From Sphingomonas sp. PAMC 26621 (GTDB taxonomy: Bacteria > Pseudomonadota > Alphaproteobacteria > Sphingomonadales > Sphingomonadaceae): DNA of 64,000 nt. The DNA lies in contig NZ_AIDW01000006.1 in NCBI RefSeq assembly GCF_000251145.1, forward strand, positions 124,001-188,000. The letters run 5' to 3'. Shown piece after piece: positions 30,866 through 39,485 of the stretch. Position numbers and translations under genes: made by a program. Within the stretch, counting starts at the first letter, position 1; each line of letters opens with the position of its first letter. Under the pieces are notes generated by a model. That model had not been told where the DNA came from, did no database searches, and worked only from the letters and a program-made list of their open reading frames with translations.

Positions 30866-31276
30866 TTGGCTTCATCTTCTCCTGTGTATCGCGCGTCCGA
30901 ACCCGATGAGGTCGAGGCGCTGCATCGGCTCGTGCTCGCGTCGCTCGACGACGATCAGGCGGTCGATACCATTTCGATCCCGCTCGCGGGCAAGTCGACC
31001 ATCGCGGACTATATGGTGATCGCGAGCGGTCGGTCGACCCGTCAGGTCGCGTCGATGGCGCAGAAACTGTCCGAGAAGATCAAGGGCGAACTCCGCCGCT
31101 CGACCCGGATCGAAGGCTTGCCGACCGCCGACTGGGTGCTGATCGACGCGGGCGACGTGATCGTCCACCTGTTCCGCCCCGAAGTCCGCAGCTTCTACAA
31201 TCTCGAGCGGATGTGGGCGTTCGGCGACGCCCCGACTCCGCCTGCCACGCCCGATCCGTTCGGCGGCGAAGCGTAA
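30866..31276 (+). CDS. rsfS: Ribosome silencing factor RsfS
   Basis: Binds uL14 on the large subunit and blocks subunit joining in starvation. 136 residues with ASLDDDQAVDTISIPLAGKSTIADYMVIASGRSTRQV and DWVLIDAGDVIVHLFRPEVRSFYNLERMW. Start is TTG 30866 with AGGA (30856-30859) six bases upstream; no in-frame ATG lies nearer. Part of the nadD-rsfS-rlmH-envC-ctpA run. Confidence 0.93.
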   Translation: MASSSPVYRASEPDEVEALHRLVLASLDDDQAVDTISIPLAGKSTIADYMVIASGRSTRQVASMAQKLSEKIKGELRRSTRIEGLPTADWVLIDAGDVIVHLFRPEVRSFYNLERMWAFGDAPTPPATPDPFGGEA

Positions 31277-31315
31277 GGCGCACCGGTCGTCAGACCGGGG
31301 CAGGGGTGGGGACTG

Positions 31316-31737
31316 ATGCTGCTGCATATCGTCGCGCGCGGGCGGATCGGGCGCGGGCCCGAGGCCGAACTGGTCGCGCGCTATGTCAAACGGCTGTCCT
31401 GGCCGTACAAAGTGACCGAACTCCCCGACAGCGGCGGCAAGATCCCCGCGCTCGACCCCGGGACCCGTGTCGTCCTGCTCGACGAGACCGGGGTCGTACT
31501 CCCCTCGTGCGAATTGCAGGGACGCTCGAGAAATGGCGCGATTCGGGCGTGCGCGAGGTCCGTTTCCTGATCGGCGCGGCGGACGGGTTCGACGATACCG
31601 CGCGCGCGCAGGCGGACCTGCTGCTGAGTTTCGGGCGCGCGACCTGGCCGCACCTGCTCGCGCGCGCGATGCTGGCCGAGCAATTGTGGCGCGCGACCAG
31701 CATCCTAGCCAACCATCCCTACCACCGCGAGGGCTGA
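31316..31737 (+). pseudogene. rlmH: 23S rRNA pseudouridine-1915 N3-methyltransferase RlmH, frameshifted
   Basis: SPOUT methyltransferase of helix 69. The first part (MLLHIVARGRIGRGPEAELVARYVKRL...VVLLDETGVVLPS) and, after a shift at about 31517, the second part (AGTLEKWRDSGVREVRFLIGAADGF...ILANHPYHREG) make up a normal RlmH. Read straight, the frame ends at 31570. GAATTGCAGGG stands where GAATTGGCAGGG is expected, one G missing. rlmH is widely conserved, so sequencing error is plausible. Its stop overlaps the envC start (TGATG). Confidence 0.85.
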
Positions 31738-32909
31738 TGCGGCGTCCGTCCGTTCTGCTCGCCCTTGCGCTCGCCGCGGCCGGTGGCAGCGCCGCGCCCG
31801 CGCAGGACCAGCGCAGCCAGCTTGCCGCCGCCAACGCCCAATCGGCCGCCGCTGCCGCGCGTTCTGCCGCGCTTGAACGGCAGGCCGCGAACGAACAGAA
31901 CCAGGCCCGCCAGGCGCAGGCGCGCGAGGCGGCGGTCGCCGCACGGATCCAGCAGGCCGAGGCAGACGTCGTTGCCGCGCAGGCACGGATCGTGATCGTC
32001 GCGCACTTGCTCGAAGCCCAACGGGCGCGGCTCGCGGCGCAGCAGCAACCCGTTGCGCGGTTGCTCGCGGCACTCCAGTCGTTGGCGCGTCGCCCGGCGG
32101 TGATCAGCGTTGTCCAGCCCGGATCGATCGACGATATCGTCCATGTCCGCGCAGTCCTCGCGAGTACGCTCCCCGCAATCCGTGCACGCACGCAGGGCGT
32201 CCGCGCCGAGCTCGCCCGGACCCGGCTGCTTCAGGCGCAGGCGACGCTTGCAGGTCAGGCGTTGGCGGAAGGGCGGACCCGGCTCGAGGCGCAACGGCTT
32301 GCGCTGAGCCGGCTTGAAGCCGCGCATCGGCTCCGCGCCCGCGCGCTCGGGCGCGACGCGTTGTTCGAATCGGATCGCGCGATCGCGCTCGGCGAAAAGG
32401 CGCGCGACCTGGTCGACGGGATGGACCAGGCCGATACGCTCGCGACGACACAGCAACACCTGGCAACGCTCCCCGGGCCGGAGCAGCGCCCGGCGCGACC
32501 GGGGACGGTCGCGGGCGGCGGCGGCATCGGCTGGTCGAGCGCGACGCCGCCATATCGTCTGCCCGTCAGCGGGCGCATCGCGACGGGGTTCGGCGAGGTG
32601 TCCGATGCCGGGGTCCGGTCGCGTGGGCTGACGATCGCGACGCTGGGCCGCGCGCGGGTCGTCGCGCCTGCGGCTGGGCAGGTCGCCTTCGCCGGACCGT
32701 TTCGCGGCTATGGCACGATCGTGATCCTCGATCACGGCGGTGGCTGGACCTCGCTGATCGCGGGACTCGGCGAGACCACTGCGCGCGCCGGCCAGCACAT
32801 CGCGCAGGACGCCCTCGTCGGCTATGCCGCGGCAGGCCCGGCACCCCGCGTCACGATCGAATTGCGCCGCCGCGACCGGCCGATCGACATGACGCCGTTG
32901 CTTGGCTGA
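31737..32909 (+). CDS. EnvC-like murein hydrolase activator
   Basis: A 390-residue periplasmic protein. A signal peptide (to about residue 22) precedes a long coiled coil (residues about 25-240) and a C-terminal LytM (M23) domain (about 275-388). The LytM zinc ligands are missing: the usual HxGxD position reads RSRGLTIAT and the YAHL position reads SLIAGL. This fits an EnvC-type activator of amidases rather than an active peptidase. ATG overlaps the rlmH stop by one base. Confidence 0.85.
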   Translation: MRRPSVLLALALAAAGGSAAPAQDQRSQLAAANAQSAAAAARSAALERQAANEQNQARQAQAREAAVAARIQQAEADVVAAQARIVIVAHLLEAQRARLAAQQQPVARLLAALQSLARRPAVISVVQPGSIDDIVHVRAVLASTLPAIRARTQGVRAELARTRLLQAQATLAGQALAEGRTRLEAQRLALSRLEAAHRLRARALGRDALFESDRAIALGEKARDLVDGMDQADTLATTQQHLATLPGPEQRPARPGTVAGGGGIGWSSATPPYRLPVSGRIATGFGEVSDAGVRSRGLTIATLGRARVVAPAAGQVAFAGPFRGYGTIVILDHGGGWTSLIAGLGETTARAGQHIAQDALVGYAAAGPAPRVTIELRRRDRPIDMTPLLG

Positions 32910-33013
32910 GCCGATCTTGCCGTTCCGCCTGCGTTCATGCGTCGCGTGCTTTGATCGCGCCACAAACCCGGCTACGGTGGACTGATCTCCTCATGCCGTT
33001 CGAGTATTCGCCG

Positions 33014-34357
33014 ATGTCGCGCTTTTCCACGTCCCTGCTTCAGGCTTCCGCGATCGCGGCGGTGCTGGCGATCGTGCCGGTCGGCACCAGCGCGATGGCG
33101 GCGGTCGACACCGGCACCTATCGCGAGATGTCGGTGTTTCTCGACGTCTATAATCGTGTGAAGGCGGAATATGTCGACAAGGTCGACGACAAGACGCTGG
33201 TCAAGGGCGCGATCGACGGGATGCTCGCCGCGCTCGATCCGCACAGCGCGTATGAGACCGGGCTCGATTACGACAATCTGCGGATCCAGACGCTCGGCAG
33301 TTATGGCGGGCTTGGCCTGACCGTGACGATGCAGGACGGCGCGATCAAGGTGATCGCCCCGGCGGAAGACACGCCGGGCGGGCGCGCCGGGATCAAGTCG
33401 GGCGACTACATCACCCACATCAACGGCAAGCTGATCTTCGGCCAGACGCTCGACGAGGCGATCACGCAGATGCGCGGGCCGCCCGGGTCGAAGGTCGGGC
33501 TGACGCTGCTCCGCCCGGGCCGGGACAAGCCGATCGAGGTGTCGCTGGTGCGCGAGAAGATCGTCCAGAAGCCGGTCAAGTGGAGCGTCAAGGATGGCGT
33601 CGGGATCATCAACATCAACGCCTTCTCGGAACATACCGGCGAGGCGGTGACTGCCGCGATCAAGGGCATCCAGAAGCAGATCGGGAATGATCCGCTCGGC
33701 TATATCGTCGACCTGCGCGACAATGGCGGGGGCCTGCGCGACGAATCGATCGCGGTGGCGGACAATTTCCTGAGCAGCGGCGAGATCGTCTCGCAGCGCG
33801 GGCGCGACAAGGCGGATATCGAACCCTTCTATGCCGAAAGCTATGTGAAGGGCGACCTCGCGCACGGCGCGCCGATCATCGTGCTGACAAACGCGGGCAC
33901 CGCTTCCGCGTCCGAGATCGTCGCGGGCGCGCTGCAGGATCATCACCGCGCGCTCGTGATGGGCGAGCGCTCGTTCGGCAAGGGCTCGGTCCAGACCGTG
34001 ATCGACCTCGGCGCGAATGCCGCGCTGCGGCTGACGACGTCGCGCTATTATACGCCGTCGGGCCGCTCCGTGCAGGAAGGCGGGATCGAACCCGATATCG
34101 CGGTGCCGCAGATTTCGGACCCGGACTACAAGTCGCGCCCCGTCTTCCGCGAAGACGACCTGCGCCGCCACCTGATCAACGAGGTCAAGGCGGACAATGC
34201 CGCGATCGAGGAAGACACCAAGACCGACCCGCGCTTCGCCGCGACGCCGGACCAATTGAAGGCCAAGGGCATTGAGGATTTCCAGTTGAGCTATGCGCTC
34301 CAGACGATCGGCCGGCTCGGGGCCGCGTCGCCACGGTCGGCAACGGCGGCAAAATAG
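33014..34357 (+). CDS. S41 family carboxy-terminal processing peptidase
   Basis: A 447-residue periplasmic protease of the CtpA/Prc type. A signal peptide (MSRFSTSLLQASAIAAVLAIVPVGTSAMA) precedes a PDZ domain (GSYGGLGLTVTMQDG...GDYITHINGK) and the S41 core. The catalytic Ser is in GTASASEIVAGAL and the Lys in GERSFGKGSVQT. It likely trims cell-wall or envelope proteins with help from lipoprotein adaptors. Start 32993 would add 7 residues and is also possible. Last gene of the run that begins at nadD. Confidence 0.9.
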   Translation: MSRFSTSLLQASAIAAVLAIVPVGTSAMAAVDTGTYREMSVFLDVYNRVKAEYVDKVDDKTLVKGAIDGMLAALDPHSAYETGLDYDNLRIQTLGSYGGLGLTVTMQDGAIKVIAPAEDTPGGRAGIKSGDYITHINGKLIFGQTLDEAITQMRGPPGSKVGLTLLRPGRDKPIEVSLVREKIVQKPVKWSVKDGVGIININAFSEHTGEAVTAAIKGIQKQIGNDPLGYIVDLRDNGGGLRDESIAVADNFLSSGEIVSQRGRDKADIEPFYAESYVKGDLAHGAPIIVLTNAGTASASEIVAGALQDHHRALVMGERSFGKGSVQTVIDLGANAALRLTTSRYYTPSGRSVQEGGIEPDIAVPQISDPDYKSRPVFREDDLRRHLINEVKADNAAIEEDTKTDPRFAATPDQLKAKGIEDFQLSYALQTIGRLGAASPRSATAAK

Positions 34358-34358
34358 C

Positions 34359-34826
34359 ATGACGACCGATCGTTTCCCGCTCGCGCGCCTGCTCGCGCTG
34401 GTCGTTCCCGCAGCGCTGCTGGGCGGCGCATTGGTGTCGCAATATGTCGGCAAGCTGTATCCGTGCGAATTGTGCTGGTTCCAGCGCTATCCGCACGGCG
34501 TCGCGATCATCCTCGCGGCACTCGCGTTCGCTGCGCCCGGGCGTGGCGTGCAACGCCTCCTCGTCGCGCTCGCGGGCGTGGCCGTCCTGCTCAGCGGGCT
34601 GATCGGGGTGTTTCACGCAGGCGTCGAATATCACTGGTGGCAGGGCTTCACCGAATGCACCTCGACGATGACCGGCCCGGTCACGCTCGAATCGATCATG
34701 AAGGCGCCGATCGTCCGGTGCGACGTCGCGCAATGGCGGCTCGGCGGGATTTCGCTCGCCGGGTTCAACGCGATCTTTTCGATCGCAGGGGCAATCGCCA
34801 TCTTCTGGGCATTGCGGAGGAAATGA
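34359..34826 (+). CDS. dsbB: Disulfide bond formation protein DsbB family
   Basis: A 155-residue inner-membrane thiol oxidase that recharges DsbA with quinone. Four membrane segments are visible. CELCW gives the first Cys pair in the periplasmic loop; ECTSTM and IVRCD supply the second pair. The ATG lies one base after the ctpA stop. The end overlaps or abuts the coq7 start. Confidence 0.88.
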   Translation: MTTDRFPLARLLALVVPAALLGGALVSQYVGKLYPCELCWFQRYPHGVAIILAALAFAAPGRGVQRLLVALAGVAVLLSGLIGVFHAGVEYHWWQGFTECTSTMTGPVTLESIMKAPIVRCDVAQWRLGGISLAGFNAIFSIAGAIAIFWALRRK

Positions 34827-34828
34827 GC

Positions 34829-35362
34829 ATGGGCTGGAAGCCGGGCGACGCGCGACGCGCGACCGAATCGATGATCCGGGTGGATCAGGCCGGCGAGTTC
34901 GGCGCGACGCGGATCTATGCGGGGCAACTTGCGGTGCTGGGCGATCGCAGCCCGGCGGCGCGCGCGATCGCGGGGATGGCGAACCAGGAGGCACGCCACC
35001 GCGCGTTCTTCGACGCGATGATGGCGCGGCGCAGCGTACGCCCGACGCTGCTCGAGCCGATCTGGAACGTCGCGGGGTTCGCGCTCGGTGCGGTGACCGC
35101 CGCGATCAGCCCCGAGGCCGCGATGGCCTGCACCGCCGCGGTCGAGACCGAGATCGACAAGCATTACGAAGACCAGCTCGTCGCTTTGGGCGACAGCGAC
35201 CCCGAGCTGACCGACGCGATCCGCGACTTCCAGGCGGAAGAGGTCGAGCACAAGGAAGCCGCGCTCGCGGCAGGTGCCGAGAACGCGATCGGCTATCCGG
35301 TTCTGAGCACGTTCATCCGGCTTGGCTGCAAGGTTGCCATTGCCACGGCCAAACGGATTTGA
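34829..35362 (+). CDS. coq7: Demethoxyubiquinone hydroxylase (Coq7/UbiF-type)
   Basis: Di-iron hydroxylase of ubiquinone synthesis, 177 residues. The iron-binding Glu/His set is visible in VDQAGEFGATRIYAGQ, NQEARHRAFF, VETEIDKHYEDQL and EEVEHKEAAL. ATG 34829 has the perfect site GGAGG eight bases upstream; ATG 34823, overlapping the dsbB stop, is the alternative. dsbB and coq7 are neighbours in many sphingomonads, both tied to quinone chemistry. Confidence 0.93.
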   Translation: MGWKPGDARRATESMIRVDQAGEFGATRIYAGQLAVLGDRSPAARAIAGMANQEARHRAFFDAMMARRSVRPTLLEPIWNVAGFALGAVTAAISPEAAMACTAAVETEIDKHYEDQLVALGDSDPELTDAIRDFQAEEVEHKEAALAAGAENAIGYPVLSTFIRLGCKVAIATAKRI

Positions 35363-35373
35363 CGGAGAAAGTG

Positions 35374-35802
35374 ATGACCCGAGCCTTGTTCCCCCGGCTG
35401 ACGCTCGCCGCGACCGTGATGGTCGGCGCAGCCGCCAGCCTCACCGCTCCGGCCCCGCTCGCCGCGCAGAACGTGCCTGCACCGACGATGACGATCTACG
35501 GCAACCAGAAGTGCCCGACCGATACCAACGGCAACGAGATCGTCGTCTGCGTGCGCCGCGCCCCTGGCGAACAGTTCCGCATCCCCAAGGAGTTGCGCGA
35601 GCTGGAAGTGACACCCGAAAACGAGAGCTGGGCCGCGAAGGCGCAGGCGAACGACAAGGTCGGGGTCGAGGGGATCGGCAGCTGCTCGACCGTCGGCGCG
35701 GGCGGCGCCACCGGGTGCCTCGCGCAACGCGGCCAGCAATATAAGCGCGAGCGTCAGGCCGCCAAGGCGGACCAGCGCGCAGTCGACCGGGCGCTCGAAT
35801 AG
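35374..35802 (+). CDS. Small secreted hypothetical protein with four Cys
   Basis: A 142-residue protein. The signal peptide ends at about residue 30 (PLAAQN). The mature part has four Cys (QKCPTD, VVCVRR, GSCSTV, TGCLAQ) that could make two disulfides, and a basic helix at the C-terminus. ATG 35374 has GGAG 7 bases upstream. It follows coq7 by 11 bases. I do not recognise a characterised family. Confidence 0.7.
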   Translation: MTRALFPRLTLAATVMVGAAASLTAPAPLAAQNVPAPTMTIYGNQKCPTDTNGNEIVVCVRRAPGEQFRIPKELRELEVTPENESWAAKAQANDKVGVEGIGSCSTVGAGGATGCLAQRGQQYKRERQAAKADQRAVDRALE

Positions 35803-35834
35803 GATGTGGACGCAACCGGCGTGGTGCTGATCGG

Positions 35835-37346
35835 GTGCCGGAACGCTTGATCACGCCTGGTTCGTCTTCGACCATCGAAACGGCGCGCGGGCCGCATGGC
35901 GTCGCGCTCCTGCTGTTCGCGCTGGTCTGGCTGTCGTGCGTGTGGTTCGGGTCCAACGCGCTCAACCCGAACACCGCGACCCGCCTTTTCGCCGCGATCG
36001 CGCTGGTCGAGCATGGCGATGCGCGGATCGACCGGTACCAGTCGCTGACGATCGACAAGGCGCAGTTCGGCAACGGGGCGGCGCGGCATTATTACATGGA
36101 CAAGGCCCCGGGGATGACCGTGATGGCGGTCCCGGCGGTGTGGGCGGTCAACGCGGTTTCCGGCACCCGCTCGCAGGACGAGGTGATCGACATCGCCAAT
36201 CCGCGGCTGCGCGCCTTCCTTGGTGTCCGGCTGTCGCTCGCGGTCGCGGGTAGCGCGGCGTTGCTGACGGCCTTTGCCGCGGTCCTTCTGCTCGATCTCG
36301 GGACGGGGATTACGGGCAGCCCCGCCGCGGGGCTGTTCGCTGCACTCGGCTATGCGCTCGGGTCGGTGGCGTGGGGCTGGTCGACCACCCTGTTTGGCCA
36401 TGCGCCGGTCGCCGCACTCCTGCTGATCGCGACCTGGGCGATCTGGCGGGGGACGTCTGGCCCTCGCGCGCTTGGCCGGTGGCGCTATCCGGTGATGGCG
36501 GGTCTTGCGCTGGGCTGGGCGGCGGCGATCGAATTCCAGGCAGCGCTTGCGGGGCTGGCGATCGGCGTGTGGGCGCTGTGGCGAACCCGTCGCACCGCCG
36601 GACCGGTCCGGAACCGCCTGTATGCGGCGGCGCTGCTATCGGCGAGTGTCGCGCTGCTGCCGGTCCTGGCCTATAACGAGATCGCGTTCGGCACGCCGTT
36701 CGTGCTCGGCTATCAGGGGGTGGTCGGCTTCCAGGGGATGAACGAGGGGCTGTTCGGCCTGACCTACCCGAAACCGTTTGCGCTGTGGGAGATCCTGTTC
36801 GGGCTGCGGCGCGGGCTGTTCTGGGTGGCACCTGTTCTGCTGCTGGGGGTGGTCGGGCTGGTGCGATTGATCCGTACCCCGGCGACGCGCGATCTCGGCT
36901 GGCTTGCGGTCGCGGTCGTGACGATCGCGCTGCTGGTCAACGCCTCCTATCATTATTGGGACGGCGGCGCATCGGTCGGGCCGCGTCACGCGGTTCCGGC
37001 CATTCCCTTCCTCGCGCTCGGCCTCGCCCCCTTATGGGCCTCGCTGGAACGCCGCCGCGCGCGCTGGGCCGCAATCGGCGTGCTGGCGCTGTCGAGCGCG
37101 ATCAACCTGATCGTCGTCAGCACCGACATCTTCGCGCCCGAGGCGATGCTGACGCCGGTGTGGACTCGCAATTTCTCCGGGATGTTCCTCCACGGGAAAC
37201 TGGATACCGTGCTCAATCTCTACGCCGGCTGGGCCCCGTGGTTCGGCTTTGCGCTGTATCTCGACATCGCCGTGCCGCTGCTGGGACTGATGCTGTGGCA
37301 GACACGCCGGGCGGAACGCCGCGTCCGGGTGCAGGGCAGCGCGTAG
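35835..37346 (+). CDS. Polytopic membrane protein, possible GT-C type glycosyltransferase
   Basis: A 503-residue protein with about 11 membrane segments. The first loop after segment 1 (about residues 45-85: LVEHGDARIDRYQSLTIDKAQFGNGAARHYYMDKAPG) is acidic and hydrophilic, the layout of GT-C polyprenyl-phosphate sugar transferases of the PMT/DUF2029 type. HYYMDKAPGMT is a recognisable element of this group. Start is GTG 35835, giving a cytoplasmic N-terminus before segment 1. Substrate unknown. Confidence 0.65.
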   Translation: MPERLITPGSSSTIETARGPHGVALLLFALVWLSCVWFGSNALNPNTATRLFAAIALVEHGDARIDRYQSLTIDKAQFGNGAARHYYMDKAPGMTVMAVPAVWAVNAVSGTRSQDEVIDIANPRLRAFLGVRLSLAVAGSAALLTAFAAVLLLDLGTGITGSPAAGLFAALGYALGSVAWGWSTTLFGHAPVAALLLIATWAIWRGTSGPRALGRWRYPVMAGLALGWAAAIEFQAALAGLAIGVWALWRTRRTAGPVRNRLYAAALLSASVALLPVLAYNEIAFGTPFVLGYQGVVGFQGMNEGLFGLTYPKPFALWEILFGLRRGLFWVAPVLLLGVVGLVRLIRTPATRDLGWLAVAVVTIALLVNASYHYWDGGASVGPRHAVPAIPFLALGLAPLWASLERRRARWAAIGVLALSSAINLIVVSTDIFAPEAMLTPVWTRNFSGMFLHGKLDTVLNLYAGWAPWFGFALYLDIAVPLLGLMLWQTRRAERRVRVQGSA

Positions 37347-37402
37347 CGGGATCGCTCCGTCCGTTCGTTTCGAAACGAACCGGGGAGGGCCAGGCAGACG
37401 GC

Positions 37403-37774
37403 CTAGAACAGGCGCCCGCCATTGGGTACGCCATGCCCGGGCTGGAGCAACACGACTTCGCCCGCCGCGTCGGGGAAGCCGAGCGTCAGCACCTCGGACA
37501 TGACCGGGCCGATCTGCCGCGACGGGAAGTTGACGACCGCGGCGACCTGTCGCCCGACGAGCTCCTCCAGCGTGTAATGCACCGTGATCTGCGCCGAGGA
37601 CCGCTTGATCCCGATCCCGGGGCCGAAGTCGATCGCCAGCCGATACGCGGGCTTGCGCGCCTGCGGGAAGGGGAGCGCCTCGACGATCGTCCCGACGCGA
37701 ATGTCGACCTTCAGGAAGTCGTCGAACGCGATCTGGGGCGCCAGATCGGAGGCGACGGGGTCAGAAGTCGACAT
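37403..37774 (-). CDS. tRNA-binding domain protein (CsaA/YgjH-like)
   Basis: A 123-residue OB-fold protein. IAFDDFLKVDIRVGTIVEALPFPQARKPAYRLAIDFG is the signature of the EMAP/CsaA tRNA-binding domain, with FPSRQIGPVMSEVLTLGF near the end. In Bacillus CsaA has chaperone-like effects. The start overlaps the end of the glutathione transferase gene by 14 bases (ATG 37780 is an alternative), so the two genes are co-transcribed. Confidence 0.85.
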   Translation of the reverse strand: MSTSDPVASDLAPQIAFDDFLKVDIRVGTIVEALPFPQARKPAYRLAIDFGPGIGIKRSSAQITVHYTLEELVGRQVAAVVNFPSRQIGPVMSEVLTLGFPDAAGEVVLLQPGHGVPNGGRLF

Positions 37775-38432
37775 CGTCATAATGTTTCGGTGCCATGATT
37801 CCCTCCATCCGTTCGGACAGCAGCGGGCGGAAACTGGGGCGGCTCTTGAACCCGCGATACCATTTCGCGGTCTGTTCGTGATTCTTCCAGTCGATCCCGC
37901 CGAGATAGTCCGCGACCGAAATCTGCGCCGCCGCAGCCAGATCCGCAAGGCTCATCGTCGCACCCGCCATCCAATTGTGATGATCGAGCAGGTAATCGGT
38001 ATAGTCGAGATGTCGTACCGCCGCCTTCATCGCGTCGCGAAGCCGCTTCGAATCGGGTGGTTCCTTGGTCACGAGCCGCTTCTCCATCCGCTCGTGGAGC
38101 AACGGCGCGACGATATCGGCGAAGAACTGCGTATCGAACCACGCGACGAGCCGGCGGATCTCCGCGCGACTGGTCGCGGTGCCGTTTATCATCGCGCTCT
38201 TCTCGACCGTTTCCTCGAGATATTCGCAGATCGCCATGGAATCCATCAGCAGGATCCCCCGCGACTGGTCCGCCAGCACTGGCACCTGGCCCGCCGGGTT
38301 CATGTCGAGGAATTCGTCGCGGCGTTCCCACGGGCTTTCGCGGACGAGTTCATAGCCGATGCCCTTTTCGCCGAGCAGCAGGCGGACCTTGCGCGAGAAC
38401 GGGCAGAGCGGGAATTGATAGAGTTGCCACAT
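37761..38432 (-). CDS. Glutathione S-transferase family protein
   Basis: A 223-residue cytoplasmic protein. The thioredoxin-fold N-terminal domain (MWQLYQFPLCPFSRKVRLLLGEKGI) has CPFSRKV in the position of the GST active site. MNPAGQVPVLADQ is the cis-Pro loop, and LMDSMAICEYLEET the gamma-Glu binding site. The C-terminal helical domain has SLADLAAAAQISVADYLG. The start at 38432 begins directly with the first strand; longer frames run through the upstream repeat. Confidence 0.88.
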   Translation of the reverse strand: MWQLYQFPLCPFSRKVRLLLGEKGIGYELVRESPWERRDEFLDMNPAGQVPVLADQSRGILLMDSMAICEYLEETVEKSAMINGTATSRAEIRRLVAWFDTQFFADIVAPLLHERMEKRLVTKEPPDSKRLRDAMKAAVRHLDYTDYLLDHHNWMAGATMSLADLAAAAQISVADYLGGIDWKNHEQTAKWYRGFKSRPSFRPLLSERMEGIMAPKHYDDVDF

Positions 38433-38755
38433 ATCCTGCGTGGTAGAAGCAGTGCGGCGCAGGGGGAAGATGGCGCGCGGGATTAATCGGTCGGGCGCAA
38501 TGGCATTTGCGACAGTGGCCATATCGGGGCGGGCGACGGTCGGAGCGAGATGACGCCGCGCCAGACCCGCATCCCAGGCATTTCCCCTGAGGCCCTCTCT
38601 GTATCCTCCCCGGCGAAGGCCGGGGCCCAGGAGCGGAACGAAGGGGGAGGGGCGCTGCGCCACGGTACTTCGGCCATTCCAACTGGGCCCCGGCCTTCGC
38701 CGGGGACGCATCTTTCCCAGCGCCGCGAGACCGCCAAGCGGCAAAAACTAGGGAT
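38433..38755. repeat. Gap with a 22-bp perfect inverted repeat
   Basis: No gene is supported here. Arms at 38608-38629 and 38684-38705 are perfect reverse complements over 22 bases (CCCCGGCGAAGGCCGGGG core). A similar but imperfect pair occurs at about 39303-39407, with the same CGAAGGCCGGGG arm. These form a second repeat family in the window, different from the ACCCCGGC palindromes. Confidence 0.8.
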
Positions 38756-39193
38756 TTAGCGCGCCGCGTCCAACCCCAGACCGCTGCTCCCGAGGACCGC
38801 GCGAAGCCGGTTGGCGGTGCGCTGGAGTTCGGCGGTCATGCTGGCGATGTCCTTGGCGGCCTGTCCGGTCGCCGCGATCGCACCCTTCGCACCCTTATTG
38901 AGATGGTCCGCATAGTGCGGGTCCTGCCGGCCGATCACGTCGCCGAGCGTGTCTTCCTGGCGGATGCCCGCGTCCGGCCCCGCCAGTTTCGCAACCGGCC
39001 CCACGCGGGTCTGGAGCAAGGCGCCCGCATATTGGTCGACGACCGCGGCGAGCCCTTCCTGCACCAGCGGGTTGGACAGTAACGCGCCGACCTGCGCCGC
39101 GTCGATCGACGGCGCGGGGCGCGGGGCGGGTTCGCGCGCAAGCGCCGGGGTGGCGGCGGTCAGGGCGAACAAACCGAGGAGATACAGGCGCAT
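38756..39193 (-). CDS. Secreted hypothetical protein, helical
   Basis: A 145-residue protein with a signal peptide (MRLYLLGLFALTAATPALA). The mature part has VGALLSNPLVQEGLAAVVDQYAGALLQTRVGP and a C-terminal helix (AAKDIASMTAELQRTANRLRAVL). No catalytic motif is seen. I do not recognise a characterised family. ATG 39193 is where the signal peptide begins; longer frames run through repeats. Confidence 0.68.
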   Translation of the reverse strand: MRLYLLGLFALTAATPALAREPAPRPAPSIDAAQVGALLSNPLVQEGLAAVVDQYAGALLQTRVGPVAKLAGPDAGIRQEDTLGDVIGRQDPHYADHLNKGAKGAIAATGQAAKDIASMTAELQRTANRLRAVLGSSGLGLDAAR

Positions 39194-39300
39194 GGCGTAC
39201 CTTTTGGGATGCGGTGAAGGCGCACGTATAGCAGCTTTCGCGGCGTGCGTCGATTGGCGAAGCCGTATGGGGTCAGCTTCGGGCACGCGCTCACCGCAAT

Positions 39301-39410
39301 CATCCCCCCCTGCGAAGGCCGGGGTCCAAGAGCGACGGCCGATGTAACATCGCTTATCGCGACGGTACGACCGTGCCACCTTTGGGCCCCGGCCTTCGCC
39401 GGGGAGGGCG
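39301..39410. repeat. Inverted repeat, second copy of the CGAAGGCCGGGG family
   Basis: Facing arms TGCGAAGGCCGGGGTCCAA and TTGGGCCCCGGCCTTCGCC lie between the secreted hypothetical gene and gltB. The gap (39194-39485) is otherwise empty of genes. The element could act as a terminator for gltB, which ends about 75 bases away. Confidence 0.7.
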
Positions 39411-39485
39411 TCCAAAAAGCCGCTGCTAGACACCTTTGCGCAGTGCGTCCGGTGCGCTTTGCTGCCGAGGCGGTGCGGCCCTGCG

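Noticed and set aside
31737..32909. Reading the M23 protein as an active peptidoglycan endopeptidase.
   Set aside because: The expected zinc ligands (HxGxD and HxH in the YAHL region) are absent; the sequence fits an EnvC-type activator instead.
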